Positions 23,571-33,372 of a DNA stretch of 64,000 bases are shown here, one piece after another. The stretch spans positions 25,603,735-25,667,734 of the forward strand of contig NC_071396.1 in the NCBI RefSeq assembly GCF_022682495.2, in the 5' to 3' direction. The position numbers and the translations under genes were made by a program. Position 1 is the stretch's first letter; each line of letters starts with the position of its first letter. The notes under the pieces were generated by a model. The model was not told where the DNA came from, did not search any database, and worked only from the letters and a program-made list of their open reading frames with translations. Source of the DNA: Desmodus rotundus. Lineage: Eukaryota; Chordata; Mammalia; Chiroptera; Phyllostomidae.

Positions 23571-23775
23571 GCCCTGGCTGGAGTAGCTCAGTGGATTGAG
23601 CGTCAGCCTGTGAATCAAAGGGTCCGTGGGTTCAATTCCCAGTCAGGACACATGCCTGGGTTGCAGGCCAGGTCCCCAGTAGGGGGCGCATGAGAGGCAA
23701 CCACACATGGATGTTTTTCTCCCTCTCGTTCTCTTTCCCTTCCCCTCTCTTTAAATATAAATAAATAAAATCTTC
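23571..23775 (+). mobile_element. VES SINE
   Basis: The A box reads TAGCTCAGTGG and the B box GGTTCAATTCC. The core at 23676-23690 is CCAGTAGGGGGCGCA. The tail ATATAAATAAATAAAATCTT is intact. Confidence 0.93.
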
Positions 23776-23804
23776 CTGGATATAACCCCAGGGGAACAAA
23801 AAAG

Positions 23805-23818
23805 CGCTCTCTCTCGCT

Positions 23819-23852
<34 letters not shown>
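23805..23852. repeat. (CT)n microsatellite
   Basis: Alternating CT with a few CG interruptions at the left end (CTCGCTCGCGCTCT) lies 30 bp after a SINE tail. Confidence 0.95.
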
Positions 23853-23854
<2 letters not shown>

Positions 23855-24359
23855 GATCTGCACATACCCCATGTGTCCATGCATTCTCTCTCTCACCTGG
23901 GACATTTCACCTTGCTTTAATGGTGAGATGGAGGGAGGTGGGATATTGGAAACCCAGGGGCAGATTTCCACCCGAATAAACCCTGTCACACCACAATCTC
24001 CTGTGCATGGGTCGGTGAAATGCTTTTCTTGAGGTCCCGGGGAAATGCCAGATTTCCACCGGCAACACTGTCTGGCCTAGAATGAATGTCAGGTAGCGGG
24101 TACCTGTCCTCCATCCCAGCTGACCAGTGGGATCCCCTGGGCAGCTTTTAAAGTGCTATCAACCCCCTTTCCCACCCCTTCAGATTCTTGTCTTATTGGT
24201 GAGAATGCACCTTTTTGCTTCAGCCTTTTCAGATACAGTGGCGATTGCGTCAGCATCCCAGAGGGGAGAGCCCCGTGGCTGGGGGAGAAGGAGCTGGCGG
24301 ATGGCAGGCTGGAAAGGTGGGCCAGGCTTCCTTAAATAAAGCCTTCAGCACAGGGCTGT
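23853..24359. other. unassigned DNA
   Basis: No repeat or gene is recognised. Confidence 0.4.
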
Positions 24360-24790
24360 AATTTGCACGCAGCTCGGGGATCATGCTGACAAATTCAGGC
24401 TGGGGAAATTATATGATGGGGGCCGTGTTTCGGGAAGATGAGTTTGGCTGTTCTGTGCGAGAGAGGTTGGCTCAGAAATCAGAGAGCAGCGAGGAAGCTC
24501 TTGCAAAAGGCAATGTGTAATGAAGACATCAAACGCGAGATAAGGGCCAGGGGGAAATTCCAAAACCTAAAAATAGTTCGGCTCCGAACTGCAGGTGTTG
24601 CAGCCCCAGCCACCCCGCACGAAGAAGAGGCAGCCAGCTTCTAATTACTGCGGGCAAGTTCCATTGTCGTGGGAGATGGGGGAGGGGGCTGCTGCTAATA
24701 TGTGCTTCCTGGAGGACAAAAGCAGCCGGTGTTTTCCTTCCTAATGCCAGTGACGCGTCCCATTTAACATAATAAAAGGATTCACTGATG
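24360..24790. promoter_or_regulatory. candidate conserved non-coding element
   Basis: This is single-copy DNA with motif-like words such as AAATTATATGATGG, GTAATGAAGACATCAAA, CTTCTAATTACTG and CTGCTAATATG. The call is inference from motif content only. Confidence 0.2.
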
Positions 24791-25000
24791 AGTTGGAAGG
24801 GAGAGTTGACCAGGGGCCCCACCCGGGTGCTGGGGGCTGCTTTGGGCCACTGCACACACGGCAGATGTCACGGAAGAACAGCCAGGGTTCTGCTGTGTCT
24901 GAGGCTCCAGCGGGCTCTAAATTTACATGGTCCGGTGACTGAGCCTCCTAGAAAGGTCAGAATGGTCTCCATTAACTTCAATCCTTGGAATTCTTCATTT

Positions 25001-25217
25001 TTTTTTAAATCCTCACTGGTGAATATGTTTATTGATTTAAGACATGCGCACGTGCGCGAGAGAGAGGCAGCGAGAAGCATCGATCGGTTGTGTTCCATAC
25101 CTGCGCCAACCGGAGATTGAACCCACAACCTAGGTATGTGCCCCGGCCGTGGATCGAACCTGTGACACTTTGGTGTGCAGGGCAATGCTCCAACCAACTG
25201 AGCCACGCAGCCAGGGC
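25001..25217 (-). mobile_element. type B SINE with two B boxes
   Basis: Read on the minus strand, the head is GCCCTGGCTGCGTGGCTCAG. Two B boxes follow, GGTTCGATCCA and GGTTCAATCTC, and the tail is TAAATCAATAAACATATTCA with CCAGTGAGGA. AATTCTT flanks both sides (24989-24995 and 25218-25224) as a probable short duplication. Confidence 0.9.
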
Positions 25218-25224
25218 AATTCTT

Positions 25225-25545
25225 TGCATTCTTAATATTGCTGTTTAAGAAACACAGAGACACCCTTGCTCAGTGTCAATGCTATGATACATCAGCCAGC
25301 CCTAACTCCCTCCACCCCTTCAGGTGAGACAGGGAGGCTGGAGAGCTTCTCCCAGGTCAGATAAGGCTCTGGGGGTTTTATTCCCCTGGAGAGTAGGCCC
25401 TTGTTACAATGGCTAGACAGCCGAGATCTTCCTTGATTCTTTACAGTGAGAGCAGGCTGGACTTCCCGCAGGTAAAGCACTTGAATGTGTGACAGAGTGG
25501 ATCCCCGCAGACTGGGATCTCTGGCGTCTCCCACTCCAGGGCCAT
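25225..25545. other. unassigned DNA
   Basis: Nothing recognisable is seen here. Confidence 0.4.
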
Positions 25546-25800
25546 TTTATACTCAGTGTGATGGTTCATCCTACGTGTCCCCCTGGCTGGTCAAACACCC
25601 AGCTAGATGTTGTTGCGAAGGTTTAGATGAGATGAACATTTAAATCGCCAGACTTTGGATAAAGCAGATGAACCTCCACAAAGTCGTAGGGCCCTGTCTA
25701 ATCAGGTGAAGGCCGAGTAAGAAGCCATTCTGTCTCCAGGCGTCCTTGAACTCAAGCCGCAACGTTTAGCTTGTAAGCAGATAATGCACCATGAACATCG
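25546..25800 (+). mobile_element. MLT2-like (ERVL) LTR fragment
   Basis: GTGTGATGGTTCATCCTACG and TGTCCCCCTGGCTGGTC, then GGTTTAGATGAGATGAACAT and ATCGCCAGACTTTGGATAAA, follow the order of landmarks in old ERVL LTRs (TTAATTTTATGTGTCAACTT, GATTAGCATTTGAAT, GACTGAGTAAAG). It is strongly decayed and the family name is tentative. Confidence 0.5.
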
Positions 25801-25829
25801 CTCTGTGTGAATGAAAAGCTTCTGGTGTT

Positions 25830-26014
25830 GCCCTGGCCGGGTGGTTCAGTTGGTTGGCGCATCATCCCATACACCAAAAGGTTGTGGGTTCGATCCCCAG
25901 TCAGGGCGTGTAGGGGAGGCAACAGATCAGTTTCTCACATCAATGTTTTATTCTCTCTCTCCCTCCCTTCCTCTCTAAAAATCAAGGAACATATCCTCAG
26001 GTGAGGACTTGAAA
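25830..26014 (+). mobile_element. type B SINE
   Basis: This is a clean single-B-box copy: head GCCCTGGCCGGGTGGTTCAG, B box GGTTCGATCCC, TCTCACATCAATGTTTTATT and tail AACATATCCT with CAGGTGAGGA. Confidence 0.93.
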
Positions 26015-26109
26015 ACATCGCGGTATATTTGGACAGCTCCGCATCGTTAAATCCAAAGTGCTTGAGAAATGACCAAGCAGAAGACACTGTCAGAAGGAGC
26101 TCATGGGTA

Positions 26110-26270
26110 CAGAGCCTGACAGAGCACCTGTTAGCTGAATGTTCCTGGGCAAGTGTCTTACCTGCTCTGTTCTTCTATTGGGGGAAATAGTAGCCCCTAC
26201 TTCACAGAACTGACTATAAGAAAGTTTTTAATACATTGTACTTAGCCCTGTGCATAATACACAATTCTAT
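26110..26270 (+). mobile_element. MIR SINE fossil
   Basis: CTGAATGTTCCTGGGCAAGT, CTTACCTGCTCTGTTCTTCT and AATAGTAGCCCCTACTTCAC correspond to the MIR core region (GACCTTGGGCAAGT, TAATAGTACCTACCTCA). Confidence 0.7.
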
Positions 26271-27114
26271 CTACAGTTCTGGTAGCTAGTATTAGCTTAT
26301 TGAGGAACATAAAGGACATTATGCATACCTACACCCCTTAATTCGGGTTCTTCAGAATTAAGGAAGAACAACAAGCACCCCACTTAGGTGAGGGCCAAGG
26401 AATCGGGGAGGGGGGCAGGGCAGGAAATGGCCAAGAGGTGCTGCACCTGGGGGGTTGGGATCAGAATGGGGGTGTGGTTATAAGGCCACACCACAAAAAA
26501 GAAACCCCGCAAATGTAACCACTATCCAAACTCATTGAGGCCTGATACAAACAGGCTTTTCATGAGAAACTATTAAGGCCCCATCTAGGTGGGGTGGTTT
26601 GTGTGGGGAGATGCTGGCGGTTACCGGGGCATGGTCCCTGCTGCCTGCCGGATGGCTGAGAGGTGAAGACTTTACCGGTCCCTCCACGTCTATGGCTGGT
26701 TTCTCATAACCGCCTTACGCTACTCAAGGCTAGAGTTACTGATCGTGGCACATCCCAGTCGCAGACTGAAAATAGTCCCCCTTGGTCACGTGATCCCTGT
26801 CACCGCCAGCCCTAGACGCATCCCACACAGCTGCCCCCCATGAAGTCCCCTGTGCCTGGGCGACCAGACAGTGGGGCCAACTCTGCTGGCAGCTGGCGGC
26901 GTTAGAGACTCACGTCCTTGACTGTCAAAGCCCAGGAGCCTGTGTCCCATCGTCTAGTGTCCAACGGCCACGTCTCTGCAAAGGGCTGAGCTCCCCCCCT
27001 CTCCAAATGCGGTGCTTTGGGGCTGCTGGCCCAGAGTTCGCGCGTCTCAGGGAAGACCTGCCCTGGTGCCTGCCTTGCTCAGACCGACATCAGCAGGCAG
27101 TATTAGCGTGACTG
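26271..27114. other. unassigned DNA
   Basis: No gene is recognised. The block at about 26380-26820 could be an old LTR, because words such as TGGCTGGTTTCTCATAA look repeat-like, but I cannot place it. Confidence 0.35.
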
Positions 27115-27350
27115 CCACCCAGTTACACTTTGATTACTTAACCCCGAGCCTGGGGTGAGCCCCCAAACCTCAGCGTAATTACAGGGGCGAGGCCAGCTCA
27201 CCTCTCCCGCCGATGCCTGCTGTCTCCCTTATTGTCAGCGGGTCGCTGTTTACTCGACAGAGAAATATTGACATTTCAATTACAATATACCCTTTCGGCT
27301 GAAAACTGTAATTGTAGGCCTTAGCGACAACCAGCATTTTCTTGGGGCGC
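27115..27350. promoter_or_regulatory. candidate homeodomain-rich non-coding element
   Basis: The stretch contains CACTTTGATTACTT, GCGTAATTACAGG, GACATTTCAATTACAATAT and AAAACTGTAATTGTAGG within about 200 bases. It is single-copy. The regulatory role is inferred. Confidence 0.3.
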
Positions 27351-27956
27351 CTTGCAATAGCCAGTCTACCTGTGAGCTGGGAGGACTCTGTGGAAACGGC
27401 TGCGATGTTAAAAGGGAAGGATTTCAGTGGCTATTAGCCGTCCTCTCGAATGACAGAAATAATTCCTCACACTTACTTTTCCCTCCTAAACACCTTCCCT
27501 ATTCTACTGTAGTTACTGTACTGTACAATTTGCCAATGGTAGGATGATGTATTTTTTTTAGATGCACAAGGGTATCTAAAGATCAATTTTTTTTTCTTCA
27601 GGAAGAAAAACACATCAATATTGTGTAATGCAGCCAAGACGGCACCAAGCCAACTTAACCTCCAGATAATGGCCATTTCCAGGTATTTCAGACAGAAATC
27701 CACTCAACGTGAACTCTAGGTCCGTGGTGATTCCCAGGGTGGCTTGAAAGATTCGATTTGTGAGGAACTTGTTAAGGAATTTCTGCAGAGAATACCCTAT
27801 GTCCTGAAGGGTTACAAAATTGTTTTAAACAGAAATTGAGACAATACTTCCAGACCCCCAGGAGGCCCAGGGCAAGGAATCTGCAAGGAGGGAATTCGCG
27901 TCTGTGGGCTACTTGGGAGAATGGGCTTGACTCTCTGAAAGAGCCGTCATCTGAAA
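27351..27956. other. unassigned DNA
   Basis: Nothing recognisable is seen. The last four bases belong to the left duplication of the SINE that follows. Confidence 0.4.
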
Positions 27957-27972
27957 CAAGCAGTGTATTCTT

Positions 27973-28185
27973 TTTTCTTTTAAGATTTTTTATTTATTTA
28001 TTTTCAGAGAGGGGAAGGGAGGGAGAAAGAGAGGGAGAGAAACATCAATGTGTGGCTGCCTCTGGTGCGCCCCCTACTGGGGACCTGGCCTACAACCCAG
28101 GCATGTGCCCTGACTGGGAATCGAACAGGCAACCCCTTGGTTTGCAGGCTGGGGCTCAATCCACTGAACCACACCAGCCAGGATG
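27973..28185 (-). mobile_element. VES SINE with perfect 16-base duplication
   Basis: CAAGCAGTGTATTCTT is present at 27957-27972 and 28186-28201. On the minus strand the copy carries core CCAGTAGGGGGCGCA, B box TGTTCGATTCC and tail AAATAAATAAAAAATCTT. The exact duplication suggests a young insertion. Confidence 0.97.
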
Positions 28186-28201
28186 CAAGCAGTGTATTCT
28201 T

Positions 28202-29256
28202 CTCACTCCCCTTCTTATCTGATACAAACAGCCCAGATCCTCGTCAGACGCTGGGGGACTTCTCCTTCAGGCTCCAGAGAACAATCTTGGAAAACCCCAT
28301 TATAGGAAAACTTCCCAGTAATTGTTTCAAGGGGGATGCGGGGCTCTCTCCTCCCAGGTGGGCCAGGCTTGTGTCTATAGGTTGGCATAAGGGCTGTGAG
28401 TGAGGGGCTCTGGTGTATGGCTTCCTTTTTTTTACCCACAGTGACAACCTGGTTACCAAGGCTGCGAGTCTTGCAGAGATTAGTTCACGGGAGGCGTTGA
28501 GGGATTTGGGAGAGAAAAGGGTGGGGAGCCGCATCCGATGTTGCAAAGGGACTCGAAATCAGACGTGGTACAGGGCTCTCTGCAATCAGATGATGGGAGG
28601 CTGTTATTGGTTTGACCAATCAGCAATCGCAGACTGGACCTCTGCTTTGTCATTTAAAACCAAGTAAACCAATGCCATTTGAATCCCTTGCTATTCCCTC
28701 ATACATAGAAGACAATGTGTCTTCTTACTAAGAAAGCTTCCAACAGACAGACGGGGTTCAGAATGGGGGAAGCATAGTCAATGAAGGGAGCCACCCAATG
28801 GAAAGTGAAAATGAGACCCCATGAGATCCTCAGCCACAGGGGAGTGTCTCTGGAGCATTGACATAGCGGGGCTTTTCCTTCGAAGGATAGGAAGACCTCC
28901 GTTACTCCCAGTTCTCACCTTGGACTTCGTTAAACACATTCACAGTGGCAGATGGGGCAGGTAAGTTTGCTCCATTTACCAGAGGCATAGATGATTCAGC
29001 AAATGCTACATTCCCAGCAGCCACCGGGAAGCTATTTTGTGCACCTGGAAATGTAGCCACTGCATAATTATCAATGATGATGATGATGATGATGATGGCA
29101 CCCTAATGCTTAGGAAATCCTCCTGAAAATATGTTTTTCTTACAAAAATAAATCGCCACATTTCTAGGTTACATTGTGGAGATCCCTATTGGTGCATGCA
29201 ATTGTCAGAGTAAACACATTCTCTGAAATAGAGTTTTTTAACAGCGGCAGGCCACA
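28202..29256. other. unassigned DNA with NF-Y-like pair and small hairpin
   Basis: TATTGGTTTGACCAATCAGC at 28605-28624 holds two inverted CCAAT boxes. AGAAGACA / TGTCTTCT (28707-28714 and 28718-28725) form a short inverted repeat. A (GAT)n run lies at about 29075-29098. No gene is recognised. Confidence 0.4.
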
Positions 29257-29453
29257 TCCTGGCTGGTGTGGCTCAGTGGATTGAGCACCGGACCACAAAG
29301 CAAAGAGTCTCTGGTTCGATTCCCAGTCAGGTCACAGGTGTGGGTTGTGGGCCAGGTCCCCAGTAGGGGGCACACAAGAGACAACTGCACATTGATGTTT
29401 CTCCCCCTCCCTTCCCTTCTCTCTAAAAATAAATAAAATCTTTTTTAAAAAAA
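29257..29453 (+). mobile_element. VES SINE
   Basis: The head TCCTGGCTGGTGTGGCTCAG, B box GGTTCGATTCC, core CCAGTAGGGGGCACA and tail AAATAAATAAAATCTT are all legible. The first base of the element is changed. Confidence 0.92.
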
Positions 29454-29903
29454 GAGATAACACACCCCGTTCTGCCTCTTTGTAATGTGGGAGCATTATT
29501 TTTGGAAAACAACAATCTCAGGCCTTCCAGGACAATCTGTGTTTCTCACTGACATTCTCTGGTCTTCCCTCTACAATCCGGCACACAGGAAGGGCATGAC
29601 TGCTGTTTTTTGATCCAAGTCTGAATATTCAGGGGAGATGTTCTTTTCCTTGACAAGCTTTGCTTTTGAAACTGTTAGGTGTTATCTTAAGGTTTGAATA
29701 CCCCTCTTTAAGCAGCATTTCGTATAAGTTACCCTTCCCAAGGGGAGCCCCCAGAGCTACAGAAAGTCAGTTGTAAAAGTCTGTGGAGCCCGCCCAAGTC
29801 GCCCAGCCCATAGGACGATCAGGGGAACCGTATAGGATGGTGAATCCATCTAAGGAAATGAGAACCACATACCATATTCTATGGCTGTAAAAAAAGGTGT
29901 GTA
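29454..29903. other. unassigned DNA
   Basis: Nothing recognisable is seen here. Confidence 0.4.
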
Positions 29904-30059
29904 GCCCTGGCCGGGTAGCTCAGTTGGTTACAGCGTCGTCCCCAATAAGCCAAGGTTGAAGGTTTCATTCCCAGTAAGGGTACATGCAAGAATTGACTTA
30001 TGAATGCATAAATCCGTGAAGCAACAAACCTCTCTCTCTCTCATCAATAAAAAATAAAG
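29904..30059 (+). mobile_element. type C SINE, tRNA-Ile-like head
   Basis: The head CCGGGTAGCTCAGTTGGTTA, then CAGCGTCGTCCCCAATAAGC and CAAGGTTGAAGGTTTCATTC, follows mammalian tRNA-Ile(AAU) nearly arm by arm. The middle GACTTATGAATGCATAAATC and a CT tract follow. The tail is ATCAATAAAAAATAAA. Confidence 0.9.
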
Positions 30060-30186
30060 TCTGCCCACATTTCCTGTCTCTTGTCTTCCTCCATTTTCAA
30101 AACTGAAAGGGTAGCATCTCTCTGATCTACCTCTTCCGTCATTTCTTCCTCTGACCAGCAGGGAAGTTCCTCTGCTTCTCCATCAG

Positions 30187-30321
30187 TCAGTTACCTCCCA
30201 CACCAGCCCCAACCAGGGGTCAAACCCACAACCCAGGCATGTGCCCTGACCAGGAATCGAACCCACAACCTTTTTGGTGTATGGGACGATGCTCCAACCA
30301 CCTGAGCCACCTGGCCAGGGC
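30187..30321 (-). mobile_element. type B SINE, head half only
   Basis: On the minus strand the head GCCCTGGCCAGGTGGCTCAG is followed by two B-box regions, GGTTCGATTCC and GGTTTGACCCC. The copy ends before the CT tract and tail. Confidence 0.85.
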
Positions 30322-31062
30322 TTTAATGTTATTTTATTCTTAAAGACATGGGAGGCCATTCATTCATTGTCTGAGGCAGTAATTTATTTTAATGACTCTA
30401 ATAATGGCATAAATTGTCTACCTAGTCGGAGAAGAGCCACTTTCCTCCCAAAGGGCTGTGAGACTCTGACAAATGTCAAACCTGTCTGGCCAGGGTCCCT
30501 CCCAGCTCTGCCTCGGGGCACAAGCAGGCAGCCTGTGGCCAGCAGAGAGCTTCTGGTCAGAATTCTCACGAACTGCTGTCTCTCTTAAGTCTTCTCAAGA
30601 CGAAAAACACAAGAGTTAAGTTGGAAAGATCAGCTTATTACTAAGGCAATGGCTATATTGAAAACATCTTCTAGCACAATTTTGTCCAAGAGATAAAATA
30701 AAGGTTTTGGGTGCTTCAGCTGCAAAGGAACGGAATAGAATTTACTTTACAACAGATTATTGATTAACGGTGCTAACCCACAATACTAGCTCTTACCTGC
30801 CGTTCCGAAACCCTCAAAGCTGTGAAAACATAAAGCTCTGTTAAATCTGGCACCAAAACTCATAGTCCAGCAAAATCTGGTCTGAACTGGTGGAAATGTA
30901 TTTTTAGACTTGATGGATTCCACTTTGGGATGATTCCACTTTTTCTGTATTTCACTGCAGAAATATTAACGTGTTTGATTGCGGGGTGTTCTCTTAGATG
31001 CTGCTGGCTGCTGTATACATGGTAATATATACTATAATTGTGGATAGGAACTACATTGCTTT
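30322..31062. other. unassigned DNA
   Basis: AATTTATTTTAATGACTCTA and TAATGGCATAAATTG at about 30382-30418 are homeodomain-like words. No repeat or gene is recognised. Confidence 0.35.
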
Positions 31063-31263
31063 TTAAAAAAAATATTTTATTTATTTATTTTTAGAGAGGG
31101 GGAGGGAAGGAGAAACATCAATGTGTGGTTGCCTCTCACACGCTCCCTACTGGATGGGACGACTTGGCTCACAACCCAGGCATGTGCCCTGACTGGGAAT
31201 CGAACCAGCGACCCTTTGGTTCGTAGACCGGTGCTCAATCCACTGAGCCACACCGGCCAGGGC
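31063..31263 (-). mobile_element. VES SINE, altered middle
   Basis: Tail AAATAAATAAATAAAATATT and B box GGTTCGATTCC are present. The core block is changed (CTCCCTACTGGATGGGACGA on the plus strand), so the CTCF-like word is lost. Similar flanks, ACATTGCTTTTT and CATATTGCTTTTT, suggest a duplication. Confidence 0.92.
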
Positions 31264-31696
31264 ACCATATTGCTTTTTTACATTAAAAATTATTCTAATT
31301 CCCAAACATATCTGGCTGTAAGGGTTTTGTGTAAAGTCCTGTGGGCTTACAGTTGGTAACAATACTCTGTATTACAAGATTTAGTTATCTGCAAGATTGC
31401 CTCTGGCTGCTATTCCATACTGCCAAAAGAAATGCTCAATAGACGGATTAATCCATAAAAAGTAAAAATAGTTGCGTGCTATTTTTAGAACCTAGTGCTA
31501 CCCAATTACACTGCTTCATTTTCAAAATGTGGTTAGAAATGACTGTAATAAGCGGCAGGGGACATTCTCTTTGTTCCGTTGAAGGAGATGAATATATTCA
31601 TTTAACATGTATGGAGTATAATCTCCGCTGCAAAGGCCTGTGTTGGGTGCTGTTGGAAAAAATTAAACTGTTGACTACAAAAACAGCAAAAAATTA
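31264..31696. other. unassigned DNA
   Basis: Nothing recognisable is seen here. Confidence 0.4.
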
Positions 31697-31712
31697 CCTT
31701 CCTTGAAATTTT

Positions 31713-31919
31713 GTTAAAGATTTCATTTATTTATTTTTAGACAGAAGGGAAGCAAGGGAGAAAGAGAGGGAGAGAAACATCCATGTGTGGTTGCCTCTCA
31801 TGTGCCCCCTACTGGGGACCTGGCTGGAAACCCAGGCATGTGCCCTGACTGGGAATCGAACCAGCAACCCTTTGGTTTACAGGCCAGCACTCAATCCACT
31901 GAGCCACACCAGCTGGGGC
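31713..31919 (-). mobile_element. VES SINE with 16-base duplication
   Basis: CCTTCCTTGAAATTTT at 31697-31712 and CCTTCTTTGAAATTTT at 31920-31935 flank the element with one mismatch. The core is CCAGTAGGGGGCACA and the B box GGTTCGATTCC. Confidence 0.95.
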
Positions 31920-32060
31920 CCTTCTTTGAAATTTTTGACATAAATCTTAAAGTTGTAACTCTTCCACATAGCCACATATTTCTGAATCGATTCCATTTTC
32001 TTTGCTTCAGTTTCCCTTTATCATTAACTGTGTTAACAAAGCTCTTCAGGTTTTAATACT

Positions 32061-32260
32061 TTTTAAAAATTTTATTTTAGAGGGATAAAGGAAGGGGGAG
32101 AGAAAGAGAGAGAGAGAAACATCATTTTGTTGTTCCGCATTCACTGGTTGATTCTTGTATGTGCCCTGACCTGGGAATCAAACCCACACCTTTGGCTACT
32201 GTTCTATTTGGGACAATGTTCTAAAAAACACTCTAACCAACTAAGCTACCCAGCCAGAGC
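32061..32260 (-). mobile_element. type C SINE with 14-base duplication
   Basis: CAGGTTTTAATACT at 32047-32060 and CAGGTTTTGATACT at 32261-32274 flank it with one mismatch. On the minus strand: head GGCTCTGGCTGGGTAGCTTA, B box GGTTTGATTCC, middle GAATCAACCAGTGAATGCGG and AACAACAAAATGATG. There is a small insertion near the anticodon-arm equivalent (AACACTCTAACC duplicated). Confidence 0.92.
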
Positions 32261-32274
32261 CAGGTTTTGATACT

Positions 32275-33212
32275 CTTCTTAAAGTTATTACTGTTGCTGT
32301 TAAGCTTATCTTTCCTTCTATTTCCTGACACTTTTATCATAGTTGCATATAATCTTCAAAAACTTCTTTAGAAGTTTATATCACAAATTTATTTTGAACT
32401 TGAAACTTATTGCCCCAGTGTCTCTCTGAATTTCTTTGATGTAACATCAGACTGAATTTGTAAGGAGAAGCAGTAGACTTCTCTTTACAAATATTGCTTC
32501 TGGTCGGATCAAAAGTTCAGTGAAAATCGAGTTTTCTCGAGGGACGTCTAGAAGGATTTCTTCTAGACGAGGTTGGAAAACCACGTGAAATCAAAAGGAA
32601 GGAGCCCTAGTTTGGGCCACTCGGCCACTCTAGGGAGAATGCACTCAGCTCGAAACCTAAGTCACGGTTCTCAGAAGGAAAATCCAGTAGTTAATTTTTA
32701 GGAAATGTGGGGATATGTGTTTATCGGAGATATTTGTTTTATTTAACATTTTAAGTAAAAAATAAATGTTTGTCCCTTCAAAAGCTGTGCCATGCCTATA
32801 GAAAATCAGAAAACAGAGATCAGCAAAACTGAGAACAGGATGTGGGGTCCGGCCACCCAGAGGTGACACCGGCTGCCCCCACTGGATGCTTCGGGATCTT
32901 TTCCTTCGCCCGTGGACGCCTATGGTTTTGCCAAAATGGCGTCATACTATAAGTGGTGTTGTTAAGAGAAGAATGTATATCTTTTTATGTCAAAAATGTT
33001 ACCCTATGCAATATCAAATTTCTTTCCTTGTCTGAAAAATTTCTTTGGGAGAAAGCTGTTTTTCTCCCAAATCAGGAGCCAAATCCATGCCTATGTGAAG
33101 AATTTGGTGGTGAAGTTTCTTACATTTCTTTTGCTTTGTATCATATGTATCCTACCTTCTTCTACTTTCTTTTTTGTTGTTTTGTTCTTGCCCAAGGACT
33201 ATTTTTGTTGCT
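32275..33212. other. unassigned DNA with twin hairpins
   Basis: Two inverted repeats sit side by side at 32527-32540 and 32545-32569. The rest, to 33212, shows no gene or repeat. Confidence 0.45.
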
Positions 33213-33372
33213 TTTAAGGAGAGATGGGAGAGAGGGAGAAAGAGAGAGAAACATTGATTTGTTATTCCACTTATTGATTCATTCATTGGTTGATTCTTGT
33301 ATGTGCCCTGACTGAGGATCGAACCCGCGACCTTTTGGTTATGGGATGATGCTCCAACCAACTGGCCGGGGC
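33213..33372 (-). mobile_element. type C SINE with small deletion in the head
   Basis: On the minus strand the A-box part is deleted (GGCCCCGGCCAGTTGGTTGG runs straight on). The B box GGTTCGATCCT and the middle AATGAATGAATCAATAAGTG are present. Confidence 0.88.

Noticed and set aside
23805..23852. Possible functional polypyrimidine tract or splice acceptor
   Set aside because: It is a plain CT microsatellite with no adjoining exon.
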